Source: Callaeas wilsoni (taxonomy: Eukaryota; Chordata; Aves; Passeriformes; Callaeidae). Taken from it: a DNA stretch of 64,000 nucleotides. The DNA lies in assembly GCA_013398955.1 (NCBI GenBank), contig VWPU01013484.1:124001-188000 (forward strand), given 5' to 3'. Of the stretch, positions 52,316 through 63,065 are shown piece by piece. Position numbers and translations under genes: made by a program. Below the pieces are notes generated by a model that was not told where the DNA came from, made no database searches, and worked only from the letters and a program-made list of their open reading frames with translations. The stretch's first letter is position 1; each line of letters begins with the position of its first letter.

Positions 52316-55300
52316 GTGAGCAAATAAAAGTAGTTGTTAACTTGCTGTTCCCTTCTTGGGAATAAGACAGAAGTTTTATTTCCAAACTGGAGCGCTTTTC
52401 CTGTTTGGTGAGATGCAGTCTATGCCACCAGTCGAACTGGAGAGTGAAATCTGCACAGGGAACTTTGAGGATCATTATTTGTGATTTTTAGGTAGAAGCA
52501 CATAGAGATATACATCTAATTTGCCCACAGCTCAGAGGCCATCCCCCTGGAATCTTGGTAAGACACCTTATCAGGTGAAGACATACAAAAAAATTATTTT
52601 ATTTAAAGAAAGATCTTCCAGGTAACACATACATTATGTCAAGATTTATGTGATAATAGGAGGAAAACACTAATTATGGCTGCAGCATAATGAAGATGAG
52701 CTGAAGCATTCTGAAATTTCACAGAATGGAGAACTGTTAATAAGGCATCTAAATTAAAATACAGGAAAAAATAGAATTTCATTAATGATAATATCTCCGA
52801 GATAAAAATAGGAAAAATATATTTTTTTTTTAAATACTGAACATGCATAAAGAATTAGGGCCATGCACCGATGTTGAATTTGGAGCTGAAGTAAATGGTG
52901 GATGCTGTAGATAGTGAAAACTGCCAGGCATTTTCAAAGCAGCAGAATTTGAGATTACTGATCACTTTTCCATTGTATGTTGAATAGAAGTATTTATGTA
53001 CAGATCACTTTTTTGTGCGTTCACAGTAAGTACAAAGGCTATAGAATGGAAGCTGCTGACAGAGAAAAATCATATCATATACTTACTGAATTTTAGTCTT
53101 TGTAGCATTGTTGGAAAGCATTCAAAGCTTACTTACCTTCATTTGCAAAAGTAATAGAGAGAGATACAGTAGAAAAGAACAGTAAGGAGGAGTATAAGAA
53201 AATTGATGGGCTTTAAATATTTAATTGAACATGCGAGTCAATTTGCCTATCTATAAACAAAGCAGTTCTTCGTCAGAAAGACGTCTGAGAGATTGTGAAG
53301 TATGTTCAGACATTGATACAACTCTTGAAATCTTTAGATCATTGCAGATAGTACAGCTTTAATAACAGGTGATACAGTTTTATATGATGTACAAGGAATT
53401 TGATGCAATAATGCCTGGAAAAGTTACAAAGTATCCAAGCTTCAGTTGCCTTTGGAACCCTACTTAGATTCCCATGAGGACATTTTGAGGGGAAAGTACA
53501 ATGTTAATCCTATTACTATTTCTTCTCGTGGTTTGCATACAAAATAAGGAGAATTTAAAGTTTCTTTGACGACTGTCTTTCTGCAGGCTTTTCTTCCAGT
53601 GAGTCTGAGCCACAAAATAATTTTAATCTGGAAAACATTTTAACATTAAAGCGTTTGAAAGGTTGGGCAATCAAACCAGTAGAGTCAGAACGTGAGCCTC
53701 AGCACTGCACTGGAGAATTCTATCCGTGAGGAGGGGATGCACCAGGGGAACTTCTGCAATGAGCTACAATAATGAAACCTTTAAAACTTTGTTGCCTACA
53801 TCTTGTATGTTGCATTTGCAAATATATACATACAGCATGCAGATATGGCTTTAATTAATTTACTTTGAATCCTGTATAGTTGTATAACATTGCAAATACT
53901 TAAATGTATGAGCTATGAAAGCTTAATGATTTTTTTAGTAGCAACTGCTCAGCAATACAAAATACAGAAGCTAGATCTTAATTAACACTCAGATATAAAG
54001 ATTTTCAGTGATGCTACATTTTATTAATCCATGTTGTCCTATGTAGTCAGAATGTTTTGTGGTTTAAATAACTGAAATTCATGGAAACCTAACTTTTTTT
54101 ATGGTTTCTATGAACTATATATACTCTTGCATGTAAGAGGAGTCAGGTCATGCACTTAATCTTCATCCTTCTGGTTCTTACTGGTTAACTCTTCATTTTT
54201 GAGAACTGTGAAGCACATCTTTGTACAGATTCTTTCTTACTATTTTCATGTAATACTTGAGAAAATGTTTAGAGTCATAGAATCATTTAGGTTGGAAAAC
54301 ACCTGTTAGATCAACGAGTCCAACTGTTAACCCTGTATTGCCAAGTCCACCACTAGATCATGTCCCCAAATTCTGTGTCTACATATCTTTTAAATACCTC
54401 TAGGGATGGTGATTCAGTCACTTCCTTGGGCATAGGCAAACTCTGTGGAAACAGGCCTTCTTCATTTATTGGAATTTCAGAAATTATGCAGGATTTTAGC
54501 ACTGCATTATTTTTTCTGCTTCTTTCTGGATCCGATTTGTATAGATTTCAAATTCAAAATTTTACAGTTTTGGATGCTTTGTTGTTTGAATCTTCAAATT
54601 CATCCTGTGTGTTCAACATTTGTCTTTCTCATGCAAAGACAGATTAATTTGGAAAGATAGCCTTCTAGTTTACAGAGGATAAAGGGATATCTATTTGATT
54701 AGAGACAAGATTAATCTTCTGCAGAAAACAGGGCAATTACTGTTTGTTTACCAGTCATTTACCAGATGAGACTGATTTTTCTGGTGCACCTCGAAGAAAT
54801 TTGAGAGAAGCAGGTAGAGCTAGACACTGAACTGTGCTTTTTGTATGTGGGTTTCTTACTGCAAGTCTGTCTTGTTTCCACTGTCCTTGAGCACCTGTTG
54901 GTGTTGTGGCCTTCATCTTCATCCTTGTTTATACCTCCATAGAGATGGACACCAGAACAGGAGACACTCACAGGATAGTACTTCATTAGGACTTCAAAAT
55001 TTCCTCTTGATGTTCAAAGGTACAACACTGTAATTGTGATTTTACCTTTGTTCATTCTTCTAAAACATATTTGCTGTATTAAATTGTGATGTGTTCTTCA
55101 CGAATTCGGAAAAGCCAAATTAAAGGACTTTTCCAGACAAACCAGCGCTGAATTGAAGAAGGTGTCCTAAGTGAAGGAAGGTAACATTTTGGGAGCAAAT
55201 CTGAATGGGCCAAGAGTGCTCAGCTTTAGGTCTGCATAGGTAACGAGGGGCAGAGGCGCGCTCAGGCTGTGTGCCTCGCCCTGTCCCCACACACACCTCT

Positions 55301-56769
55301 TTCCTAACACAGGGTTCTGCTGGCTTGATATGCCAACATGCACATCATCTAGGGAACCTAGAACCTAATGTCCTTCCTGCAGTTTGCAGCCACCTTTTCC
55401 TCCCACTCTTCCTTTCCCATGCACACACCACATTCACTTACAAAATCTACTTTAAGAGTTTGGGACCCACACTAAAAGCCATGAGATACCATGGACCTTG
55501 GGAACCATTTGTGCTTTTCAGATAACTCCGTTAATGTTTTCACAACAGTACTTCTTGCTGGTCTTCTTTTGTATTCGAATTTATTCCCTCCAGATCTGTT
55601 GGACTGGTCTGCTGAATGCTAGCCTTGTTATTCCAGATTATGTCACTCTATTATGTTGTCACTAATTAAAACCTTTACTGATGGCCAAAATATATATATA
55701 ATAATGCTGACATAGGGTCAATATGTCCAACTGGCATACTTAAAGATGTAATCTCTGTGAATGTTAAATCAGTATTTATCTGAAAGTTTAAGAAGTTTGG
55801 GATTTCATTCTGTCTCATTCATAGGTTTAATGTGCAAGCTCATGTCATCAGCAGCTTTCATAATAATTTTTGCCTCTAAGAAACAGGCAGGTAGCAGGAA
55901 GCTAAGATGAAAATGAGGCACTGCTTGGCTTTTGGAGTTTCTGCTGTGTGGTTTTTTGGTTATCCTTAAAGGGCTCCAGCACCAAAAAACATCCTAAGCT
56001 AAGCAATTCATTACTGCCTTCTCAGTGAAATAGGTTTACTGCAGACCACCTAAAAGGCTTGCATAGGATACCACATTAAAAAGTGGTGTATTGAATGCCT
56101 AGGCAGAAAGATCACATCGATTTCCAATTTATACAATATTAACCATGAAAAATGTACTAAGTTTAGTTATTGCTCTTTTCCTGGGGTTTTCCATTGATGC
56201 TGTTGCAGGGAATTATCAGATCCCCTTCAAATCTGTTTTATTGTTACAGTCTAAGCACTTCTAGTTATTTCACCTGAGAGTTGCTTCATCCTTCTTGGCA
56301 TCCTGCCTAATCTGCTTTTTTAAGTATTCTAGACAGAGTTCATAATTCTTGAGCTTTGGTAGTTAGTAATTTAGGTAGTTAGGGGTTTGGGGTTTTTTTA
56401 GCTTAATAGGATTTACTAGGAAACAAGGAGGAAGATGAGTAGTTGGCAGTCTCAAACAGTCAAAGAGAGTGAATTTTTCTTAATTTTCACAGCACTTTCG
56501 ATATCATCTTTTCATGGCCCAATCATCCATTCTCTAGCCTCTTGCATTAAGAAAATGAGGAGAAGAGGCCCAGGCTAATTATGGACTTCATAAAGAAGCA
56601 GAAATTACTTTTTTTTCACAAAGATTTTCTGGAAGATGAAGAGAGGATCTTTTAATTACAGCTGGGATTTCTTTGTGGCAATTGTTTCACTTTTGTGTCT
56701 AGGACAGAAATCAGATTTGTGTGTAATTGGCTGTTAGTGCATGGTCACAGCACTGTTTTCCTTCCACAG
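52316..56769 (+). other. CRIM1: CRIM1 intron between VWC5 and VWC6
   Basis: This 4.45 kb phase 1 intron runs from GTGAGC to CTTCCACAG. It contains one antisense CR1 fragment (54274-54450), a C/A-rich patch with CACACACAC near 55288 and a short TA run near 55691. No extra exon was recognised. Confidence 0.8.
54274..54450 (-). mobile_element. CR1 LINE 3' end fragment, antisense
   Basis: Read on the + strand it opens TCATAGAATCATTTAGGTTGG and proceeds through AGATCAACGAGTCCAAC, GCCAAGTCCACCACTAGATCATGTCCC, ATCTTTTAAATACCTCTAGGGATGGTGA and CACTTCCTTGGGCA. This is the antisense order of the 3' region of bird CR1 elements, with much less divergence than the 21533 copy. Only the 3' part is present, as is usual for 5'-truncated LINE insertions. 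It is the best single pointer to an avian or sauropsid source. Confidence 0.9.
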
Positions 56770-56964
56770 AAGATACTGTTCCAAAGAAAGTGGTCTGCCA
56801 CTTCAGTGGAGAAACGTACGCAGATGAGGAGCGCTGGGACATTGACAGCTGCACACATTGCTACTGCCTGCAGGGTCAGACTCTCTGCTCCACTGTCAGC
56901 TGCCCACCTCTGCCTTGTGCTGAACCCATCAATGTGGAGGGAAGCTGCTGTCCCATGTGTCCAG
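56770..56964 (+). CDS. CRIM1: CRIM1 exon (human exon 14 equivalent): VWC domain 6
   Basis: This 195-nt exon has symmetric phase 1 and lies between TTTTCCTTCCACAG and donor GTAATG. It encodes the sixth and last VWC repeat, almost without linker, with ten cysteines: VC, the SCTHCYC cluster, LC, SC, PC and SCCPMC. KKVVCHFSGETYADEERWD and the run from SCTHCYCLQGQTLC to INVEGSCCPMCP match human CRIM1 with only a few substitutions (domain end about 874). It is the repeat closest to the membrane. Confidence 0.98.
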
Positions 56965-57955
56965 GTAATGTGATGTGACAACCCAGTTTATTGTGATGCT
57001 GGTTTCCTAGGGCCGATAAATAAGGGTTTTTAATTGGGTTTTGAATGTCAGTCCATGTTTGAACAGTATCACAAAGGCAACAGACTTTTAGACTTCAGGA
57101 AAATTAATATTCTTAAAAGGCACATTGTGCACATAGTTTGAATTTCACTTATTCTGAGAACTGTGAACTGAAAAATTACTTGCTTGCCCCTGTTTTGTCC
57201 TTTCACAAGGCTATGGAAATATGTTAATGAAGTGGGAAAATTAATATCCTTACATCTCTTAAGATTATGTCACAGTGATTAACATTCCTGTCTTTTCTGA
57301 GTCTCTTGGTTACTTTTCAAATATCACATTGCTTTATTTATCACTTTAACTTGGCTTAAAAGCAATGTGACATTTTCTTAGCTATGGGCACAAGGGGCAT
57401 AAGAATTGCAAGTGGTTTTTAATGTGAGTCCTGATATACTTCTGCAGAAGTTTTCTCACCTTATTCAGTCAGCTGGTAACTACTTCTGACAGGACAACTG
57501 GGGAGATTCAGCAGTACCCCCTCTTGCAATTCTCCTGCTTTGAGGATTACAAAAAACAGCAAGGCAAAGAAACCAGTAGGGACTGTTTACATGTCAGCTG
57601 GGAAGACGTAGCCTTCCCTTCATTTTTGTGGGTTTTGTTGTTGTTGTTGAGTATCACAGAGGAGCAAGCCTGTAGTAAAGCATGTATTCTGAGATGGTAT
57701 TTTCAAAAGGATGTTTGTCCACACCAGTCCTTCATCCCATTCACATTATGATAATGGCAACAGGCATGTATCCCATATACAATATGGAATAAGTTTTCAG
57801 ACAAAATTCCAGGCTAATTATGAAAATTCTGAAACAAATAAAAGAATTTAAAGGACGAAGCACTGCAGATGGGCAAATATATTTCCTCAGTTAAGAGCAG
57901 CACTGAGAAGTTAAGCAGCCTGTAACTTGTGAAACACATTTTTCTCATTTCACAG
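56965..57955 (+). other. CRIM1: CRIM1 intron (0.99 kb)
   Basis: This short phase 1 intron runs from GTAATG to ATTTCACAG. It contains a small GTT repeat near 57637-57649. Nothing else was recognised. Confidence 0.8.
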
Positions 57956-58078
57956 AGATGTATGTACCTGAACCCACTAACATCCCCATTGAGAAGACAA
58001 ATCATCGAGGAGATCTTGAACTAGAAGTACCAAACTGGCCAACACCGAGTGAAAATGACATAATCCACATTCACAGAG
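57956..58078 (+). CDS. CRIM1: CRIM1 exon (human exon 15 equivalent): extracellular juxtamembrane stalk
   Basis: This 123-nt exon has symmetric phase 1 and lies between TTCTCATTTCACAG and a weak donor GTCAGA. It encodes a cysteine-free, acidic and proline-containing linker between the last VWC repeat and the membrane. It begins EMYVPEPTNIPIEKTNHRG and includes WPTPSENDI, both matching human CRIM1. At 58006-58014 the codons CGA GGA GAT spell Arg-Gly-Asp; human CRIM1, as I recall it, reads Arg-Gly-Glu-Val here. The stalk is the expected region for the proteolytic release of the ectodomain reported for CRIM1, though no cleavage motif is evident. Confidence 0.96.
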
Positions 58079-59492
58079 GTCAGATCTGATATAAACTGGG
58101 ATAATTTAGAACAGTGTTTATTCTCCATGTTTTAATGCATCTACTTCTTCTATTCAGGTAGCATCTGTATAATGCTTTGAAAAGGTGGTTATCTGAGAAT
58201 ATTCTTCAGTGCATAATTCTTACACACATTTTGCTTCGAGATGAGTCAGTCAATTAAATTATATTTATGCATTTTGGTCTCATTATCACTCCATGTTCCA
58301 CATAGAAGAAACATCTGTGTTGGTATGATGGAGTTCTATAAAATTAAGAATATGAAAAAATGATTAATCAGAAGTGATTCTACAGTGTCTTTTCTGATTC
58401 AAAAACTAGAAAGCAGACCATTGGAGTTGATAGACCTTCATTTGATCCATTTGAAATTCTCATGAATAGATAAACAAAGACAGAAAAACACATACCACAG
58501 CCCCAATATATATCATAGCCAAATGTCAGACCTTAGACAAAAATCCCCCTCAGATATGGTGACACACAGCTAATAAAGTTGTCTAAGGATGTAAATGCAT
58601 CTTTTGTTTAAAACTGCACTGTAATATTATTCCAGCAGAGAGTAAACACTCTGTGTAACAGTCTTTGTTAACCTTTTCTAATTGAAGGACAGCCTAAACT
58701 ATGTATTTTTTTAAATCTGAGGATGTCTTTTGTTTAATCTGAGGATGATCTCATAGCATACTATTGTTTGGAGAAAGGATGCATGAAATGTACCTGCTTT
58801 ACAAAGTTCTAAGTTAACTCTTTTATAATTACACCATTTTCATTTCTCAGACATTAGTAGCTGGCTTGCAACTATCCTGCTTGGGGATTATAAACACACA
58901 CTAAAAACTGTGAGGGAATTTTGTATATGTCATTGAAAGTTACCATTCTTTGCAATTACACACAAAACTTGCTACAGTCTAGTAGACTGCCAGCAGTCTG
59001 TTTTCACAGGCTGAGTGCTGCAGGTATTGTAATACGCTCTCAACAGATGAGAGAGTGAACACATTGTACATGTCTTACCAGTTTTTAAAAGTAAAAAAAA
59101 TAAAAAATTACTTTCATCCTAAGATTTCCAAGTTCTCCTCAGCCTGGAAACACAGTCTGATTTTTTTTACAAATGGGAATTTGGTTGTGATCAGATAAGA
59201 TCATGCAAACACAGCTGAGTTAAAAGGTTATTGTCAGACTTGGTCATTACTGTGCTTTAGATTTCCTTCTATCTCCTTTATTTTTGATGGCCTTCTTCTG
59301 ACTAATATAGTCCCTCTACAAGATACTAGCTTTCAGTTGTTCTAATTTATGTAAATAAGGTGACATTGCAGGAGAGAAAGTCCAAATTCATATGAGTGAC
59401 AAGATGTACGAGGGAGACTTTTATAATTACATTCTTCCCTATGGCCAAGGCCCGTTTATAATTACTAACAAATGCTGCCATTTTCCCTGCAG
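58079..59492 (+). other. CRIM1: CRIM1 intron between stalk and transmembrane exons
   Basis: This 1.41 kb phase 1 intron runs from GTCAGA to TTTCCCTGCAG. It is AT-rich with a direct repeat of TTTAATCTGAGGATG-like sequence near 58713-58747. The open frame 59392-59850 crosses the next exon in another frame and is not coding. Confidence 0.8.
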
Positions 59493-59680
59493 ACATGAAC
59501 CATCTCCAGGGAGAATACCGGAGTGGCAGCGGGCCACACCCCAGCGAAGATGCATCCGTCAGCTCTGTTGCCTTGGTGACAATCCCAATCACAATAGCGC
59601 TGTTACTGATCATCGTGCTCCTGCTCATCAACCAGAAAAAGCAGTGGATTCCAGTGTCCTGCTACAAAGCTCCGACAAAG
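59493..59680 (+). CDS. CRIM1: CRIM1 exon (human exon 16 equivalent): membrane anchor
   Basis: This 188-nt exon enters in phase 1 after CCCTGCAG and leaves in phase 0 before GTGCCG. It encodes about 25 ectodomain residues (DMNHLQGEYRSGSGPHPSED...), then one hydrophobic segment of about 21 residues rich in Ile, Leu and Val (roughly 59568-59630). Next come the stop-transfer NQKKQWIP and a juxtamembrane Cys, a plausible palmitoylation site. The type I topology and the NQKKQWIP motif match human CRIM1; the helix sequence itself is quite different while remaining hydrophobic. The donor departs from consensus at +4 to +6 and is the weakest in the window. Without splicing, the frame runs 22 more codons to TAA at 59747-59749. 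Confidence 0.96.
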
Positions 59681-60095
59681 GTGCCGTGTCTATTTCCAGG
59701 CTTTCTCGTTTTTACAAAACCAGGAACAAAACATTGTGGAAAATGTTAAGCAATAAAGAGGCTGTTAAAAGTCTGGGGGAAAAGCCGCTGCACATCTGGG
59801 GCAACCAGGTTAAGCTTTTGTGTGGTGCTAAATTAACAGGGAACAGTTAAACCAGCCCAGCTGGGATATGAGAATACCAGAGCTCCTTTCAGAAGATGAA
59901 AAATGGTGACTCTGAAGAAAGTGTTGGTCTGTTACTATGTCTGACATAAACCAACTTTAACGAAAGTCCAAACCCTTTCATTGCCAGTTTGATTTTGTTT
60001 TGTGCTTATGGACTTGAACCAAATCGACTTTGAAACTTATGTGTGGAATACAAAAGTTGTATGATTTACTCAATATTTCCTTTCTGTTTTAACAG
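59681..60095 (+). other. CRIM1: CRIM1 last intron (415 bp, phase 0)
   Basis: This is the shortest intron and the only phase 0 one. It has a weak donor (AAG then GTGCCG) and a good acceptor (TTCTGTTTTAACAG). Retention would add 22 codons before a stop, so a short-tailed isoform is conceivable. The junction chosen gives continuous similarity to human CRIM1 (PTK joined to PS-LNNQLV). Confidence 0.85.
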
Positions 60096-60272
60096 CCTTC
60101 TTGCCTAAACAATCAACTGGTATATGTGGACTGCAAGAAAGGTACCATGGTCCAGGTGGACAGTTCTCAGAGGATGCTAAGAATTGCAGACCCAGATTCA
60201 AGATACAGTGGATTTTACAGCATGCAGAAACAGAACAACCTACAGGCAGATAATTTCTATCAAACAGTTTGA
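60096..60272 (+). CDS. CRIM1: CRIM1 terminal coding exon (human exon 17 equivalent): cytoplasmic tail and stop
   Basis: 177 coding nt (58 codons plus TGA at 60270-60272) encode most of the cytoplasmic tail. NNQLV, VDCKKGT, VQVDSSQRMLRIA, SGFYSMQKQN and LQADNFYQTV are shared with human CRIM1, and the C-terminus is the same QTV. YSGF fits the general YxxPhi sorting pattern, but that is only a motif match. The C-terminal residues do not fit a class I PDZ ligand because the -2 position is Gln. The strong conservation of a tail without a known enzymatic domain implies a binding partner. The end of the frame fixes the total for this window at about 706 residues. Confidence 0.97.
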   Translation, partial: PSCLNNQLVYVDCKKGTMVQVDSSQRMLRIADPDSRYSGFYSMQKQNNLQADNFYQTV

Positions 60273-60341
60273 AGAATTGCACCCTTACTAAGGATTTAAG
60301 AAAGAGGGAGAGAGAGAGAGAAAGAGACAGTCTGCTATTAA

Positions 60342-60347
60342 AATAAA
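60342..60347 (+). terminator. possible proximal polyadenylation signal AATAAA
   Basis: This canonical hexamer lies 70 bases after the stop codon, just after an AG repeat. The following 40 bases have modest GT content. Use would leave a 3' UTR of under 100 nt. Confidence 0.35.
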
Positions 60348-60898
60348 ACTAGAATTGTGCACTTGCTTAGTGGATTGTATTGGATTTGTGACTACATGTA
60401 CAGCTCTAAGACCTTTCTGGGATGAGCTCTGACTCCTGCAATGTGCCAGAAAAAGCATTCCCACTTTTCCTTGAGATAACTGACCAAGTGTTTTCTTAGA
60501 ACCAAAGTTTTAAAACTTGTTAAGATGTATTTGCTTGTAACATAGCTATAGAGGTTTTTTGGGAGGGGGAATCAGGGGCTAGGGGTAGGCAATGAGGTAA
60601 AAGGAAGCTTCAGAGAAGAAAGGCTGGTCATGCTTGGCTAGAGACGAAAATATACTGCCAAGCAGCAGGATAGTGGTTTTCCTTATTGCTCTGAAATTGC
60701 ATCTGTTGCAGCAAAAGCCTAACCCCAGGTGAAAAAAAATACGAAAAGGTCTGATTATTTTTTTCCAGCTGTTGCTACAGTAATATACTCCTAGAACAGA
60801 ATTTGTCACATCACAGGTGTGGTGTAGCTGCAAATATTTTTCTATATGATGAGAAGCTGCAGTAGTTAATGAAATAGCAAGGAAAAGATTATAGCAGA

Positions 60899-60904
60899 AA
60901 ATAA
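60899..60904 (+). terminator. possible intermediate polyadenylation signal AATAAA
   Basis: A canonical AATAAA is followed directly by GGGTGGGCTT, a G-rich element that can assist cleavage. Use would remove the repeat-rich distal UTR. Confidence 0.4.
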
Positions 60905-60948
60905 AGGGTGGGCTTATTAAGGATGTATAAAATTATACCTTGTGCTGC

Positions 60949-60983
60949 TTTTTGTTTTTATTTTTGTTTTTATTTTTGTTTTC
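60949..60983 (+). repeat. (TTTTTGTTTTTA)n, almost three units
   Basis: This is a 12-base T-rich unit repeated 2.9 times with perfect register inside the 3' UTR. In RNA it would be a U-rich tract of the type bound by ELAV/Hu-like or TIA proteins, which is an inference from composition. Confidence 0.9.
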
Positions 60984-61090
60984 TTCAAAGCTGATTGGCT
61001 AGATTAGCCAGACTTCAGCAGAGTTAGCAAATGACTGAGGCCTAAGTAATTCCTGATATGAGCACTGGATCTTTTGACAGCAGTATTGAA

Positions 61091-61136
61091 GGGAGGAAGG
61101 AAGGAAAGAAGGAAGGAAAGAAGAAAGGAAGGAAAA
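61091..61136 (+). repeat. GGAA/GAAA purine microsatellite
   Basis: This is an interrupted tetranucleotide repeat, all purine over about 46 bases. Tandem GGAA cores resemble ETS-family binding arrays, but position in a 3' UTR makes a simple microsatellite more likely. Confidence 0.9.
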
Positions 61137-61519
61137 GTCAAGAACACCATGCAGTTCCAGGGGCTTTTGTTTGTTTGTTTTGTCTGTTGTGGTTTTGTTT
61201 TGTTATTTTATATCAATCTCTGGTTGTTCATACAGGAGAAGGAAAAATATTTTTGTTGGACAAAGCTCTTGCGTACAAGAGAGTAAAAAAGAGACTGTTT
61301 TAAGGTTGTTGTTTTTTCCTGTTGATGTTCTTATTTACTGGTATGCAGATTTAGAAACTACTTCCATGCTAGGAAGCTGCTTAATTTTAATTGTATATTA
61401 CTCAAGCACCTTTTTTGAAGCTCAGAAAAAAAAGGAGATCATGCTTCTTTAAACTTTAGCATTATAGGAATATTTATGTAAATATAATTATGCTAAAAAC
61501 AACAAAAAGTATTTGTATG

Positions 61520-61645
61520 TTTGTGTATATATATGTATATACAAATGCATGTAGGTATACATATGTATATATACGTGCATGTGTATATACACTATACATA
61601 TATATACTGTATATATAAAATACTATGTATACAGTATATATTTTT
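61520..61645 (+). repeat. TA/TACATA-rich self-complementary tract
   Basis: The segment is built almost wholly of TATA, TACATA, TATGTA and ATGCAT blocks, several of them palindromic. It can form multiple alternative hairpins in RNA or cruciforms in DNA. It probably grew by slippage. Confidence 0.8.
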
Positions 61646-61789
61646 TTCTATTTTTTTTCTTGTTGAATGTATTTTTATCTGAGAGAGATTTTACCCAGAG
61701 CAGAAACAGATAACAGGCATTCCATATCAATGCTTAATTGCTTGTGAGTTTAGGAAAGACAAGAAAAGAGCATCTCATTCTACCTACAG

Positions 61790-61865
61790 TTTGATTTGAT
61801 TTGATTTGGATTTGATTTGATTTGATTTGAAAGTGTTTGTGTGTGTGTGTGTGCGTGTGTGTGTG
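61790..61865 (+). repeat. (TTTGA)n pentanucleotide followed by (TG)n
   Basis: TTTGA units run from 61790 to 61830 with one G insertion, followed after seven bases by a TG run (61838-61865) broken by a single C. In RNA this gives a UG-rich site of the kind CELF or TDP-43 proteins bind (inference). Confidence 0.9.
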
Positions 61866-62806
61866 CACTCTTGTGTTGGCGTGTGTTCAGTTTGTGCACG
61901 ATTATAGCAGTAAGCGTTGCTCTTGCTACTTGCTACATTTCAGGGTGTTTCTTATTTTTCTTTTCCTGCTTAGCCTTAAAAAGGCTTTCTAATGAATGCA
62001 TTGGCTAGAGACACTGATGACAATATACATGCAGCACTAATCAACTCCATAAAATAATGCGATCAGCTCCTGGATTTTGGTTGGTTTTGTTTTTCTTTCT
62101 TTTTTTTTTTTTCAAACAATTGTTTGAAACAACTACTGGAATATTGTCCGCATTAAGCTGGAAGTTTGTTGTAGCTTGCCTCATTTATAACTCTGACTGT
62201 ATAATACAATGTTAACTTTCCAAACAGGTCTTGGCACTTTTATACTGATTACCCATTTGTGCATTGCCTTTTTTCTTTTACAAATGCTTGTCATAAGAGA
62301 CACAGATACCCAGTATGCTTAATGTGAAAAGAAAATGTATTTTTTGTAAAGGAACTCTCAAGTATTGTTGTAAATACTTGGTCAGAGATTGCTGAACTTT
62401 AAAACTGAAAAAAAAAACCTAATTTATTATTATAATGACCTAATTTATTAATCTGAAGATTAACAATTTTTTTGTTTTAGAATATCAAAAAGGTGTTCTA
62501 GCTGTTTGCATCAAAGAAAAAAATAGGTGTATCATTAAGGGTCAACATTTTTTCTGCTTATGTAACTTCAGTTTCCAACCACGAATAAGAAAAAATGTCG
62601 TCTCCCCAGTGTTTTTACTCAATCTGATAATGAAACAGCGATGTTTCTGTCCAGTAACTACAGAGATTTTGTCAAGACAAAACATCCATTCCTTGCATAA
62701 GAGTAAGCAGTCTTTATCCAGAAATTGTAAATGCTTGCTTTTGTTTTACAATCAAGGCCATATTCTGAAAATATTAGCAGGATATAGGACATGGTGTAAA
62801 ATGGTT

Positions 62807-62835
62807 TTATTATTATTATTTTATTATTATTATTT
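62807..62835 (+). repeat. (ATT)n trinucleotide repeat
   Basis: This is an ATT/TTA-unit run with one register shift within the distal 3' UTR. It is a simple microsatellite. Confidence 0.85.
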
Positions 62836-63038
62836 TAAAGATATGATTTATCCTATGTGCTGTATCCATTACACTCTTTTACTTTGGTTCCTGTTGTGCT
62901 CTTGTAAGAGAAATGCAGATATAATTTTCTGAAAAATAGATGCATATGTGGCACTCGGAGTGCACTGCGGTTCAGCAGATTGCTTGTTTACTTTTTTAAC
63001 TGTAAGGCGGTTTCTTGTAATTTGGCTCTTGGCAGCAC

Positions 63039-63044
63039 AATAAA
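63039..63044 (+). terminator. CRIM1: probable main CRIM1 polyadenylation signal AATAAA
   Basis: AATAAA is followed 15-30 bases later by a T/GT-rich stretch (GCATGTTTTCTT, about 63063-63074), the standard layout for cleavage near 63058-63065. It is the last canonical + strand hexamer in a plausible context after the coding region. Confidence 0.65.
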
Positions 63045-63065
63045 AAATTTTAAACCTATGGATGC

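Larger units (their letters stand above)
60273..63065 (+). other. CRIM1: CRIM1 3' UTR (about 2.8 kb, 3' end inferred)
   Basis: The UTR runs from the TGA to the likely cleavage site after the AATAAA at 63039. It is AT-rich and unusually dense in simple repeats: AG (60309-60324), TTTTTG/TTTTTA (60949-60983), GGAA/GAAA (61091-61136), TA/TACATA (61520-61645), TTTGA (61790-61830), TG (61838-61865) and ATT (62807-62835). Two further AATAAA sites at 60342 and 60899 could give shorter forms. The length agrees with the long CRIM1 transcripts known in mammals. Nothing in the sequence directly proves the end. Confidence 0.75.

Noticed and set aside
59392..59850. 152-codon + strand open frame over the transmembrane exon
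   Set aside because: It is in a different frame from the CRIM1 coding exon and passes through the acceptor and donor. It is a shadow of a GC-balanced coding exon.
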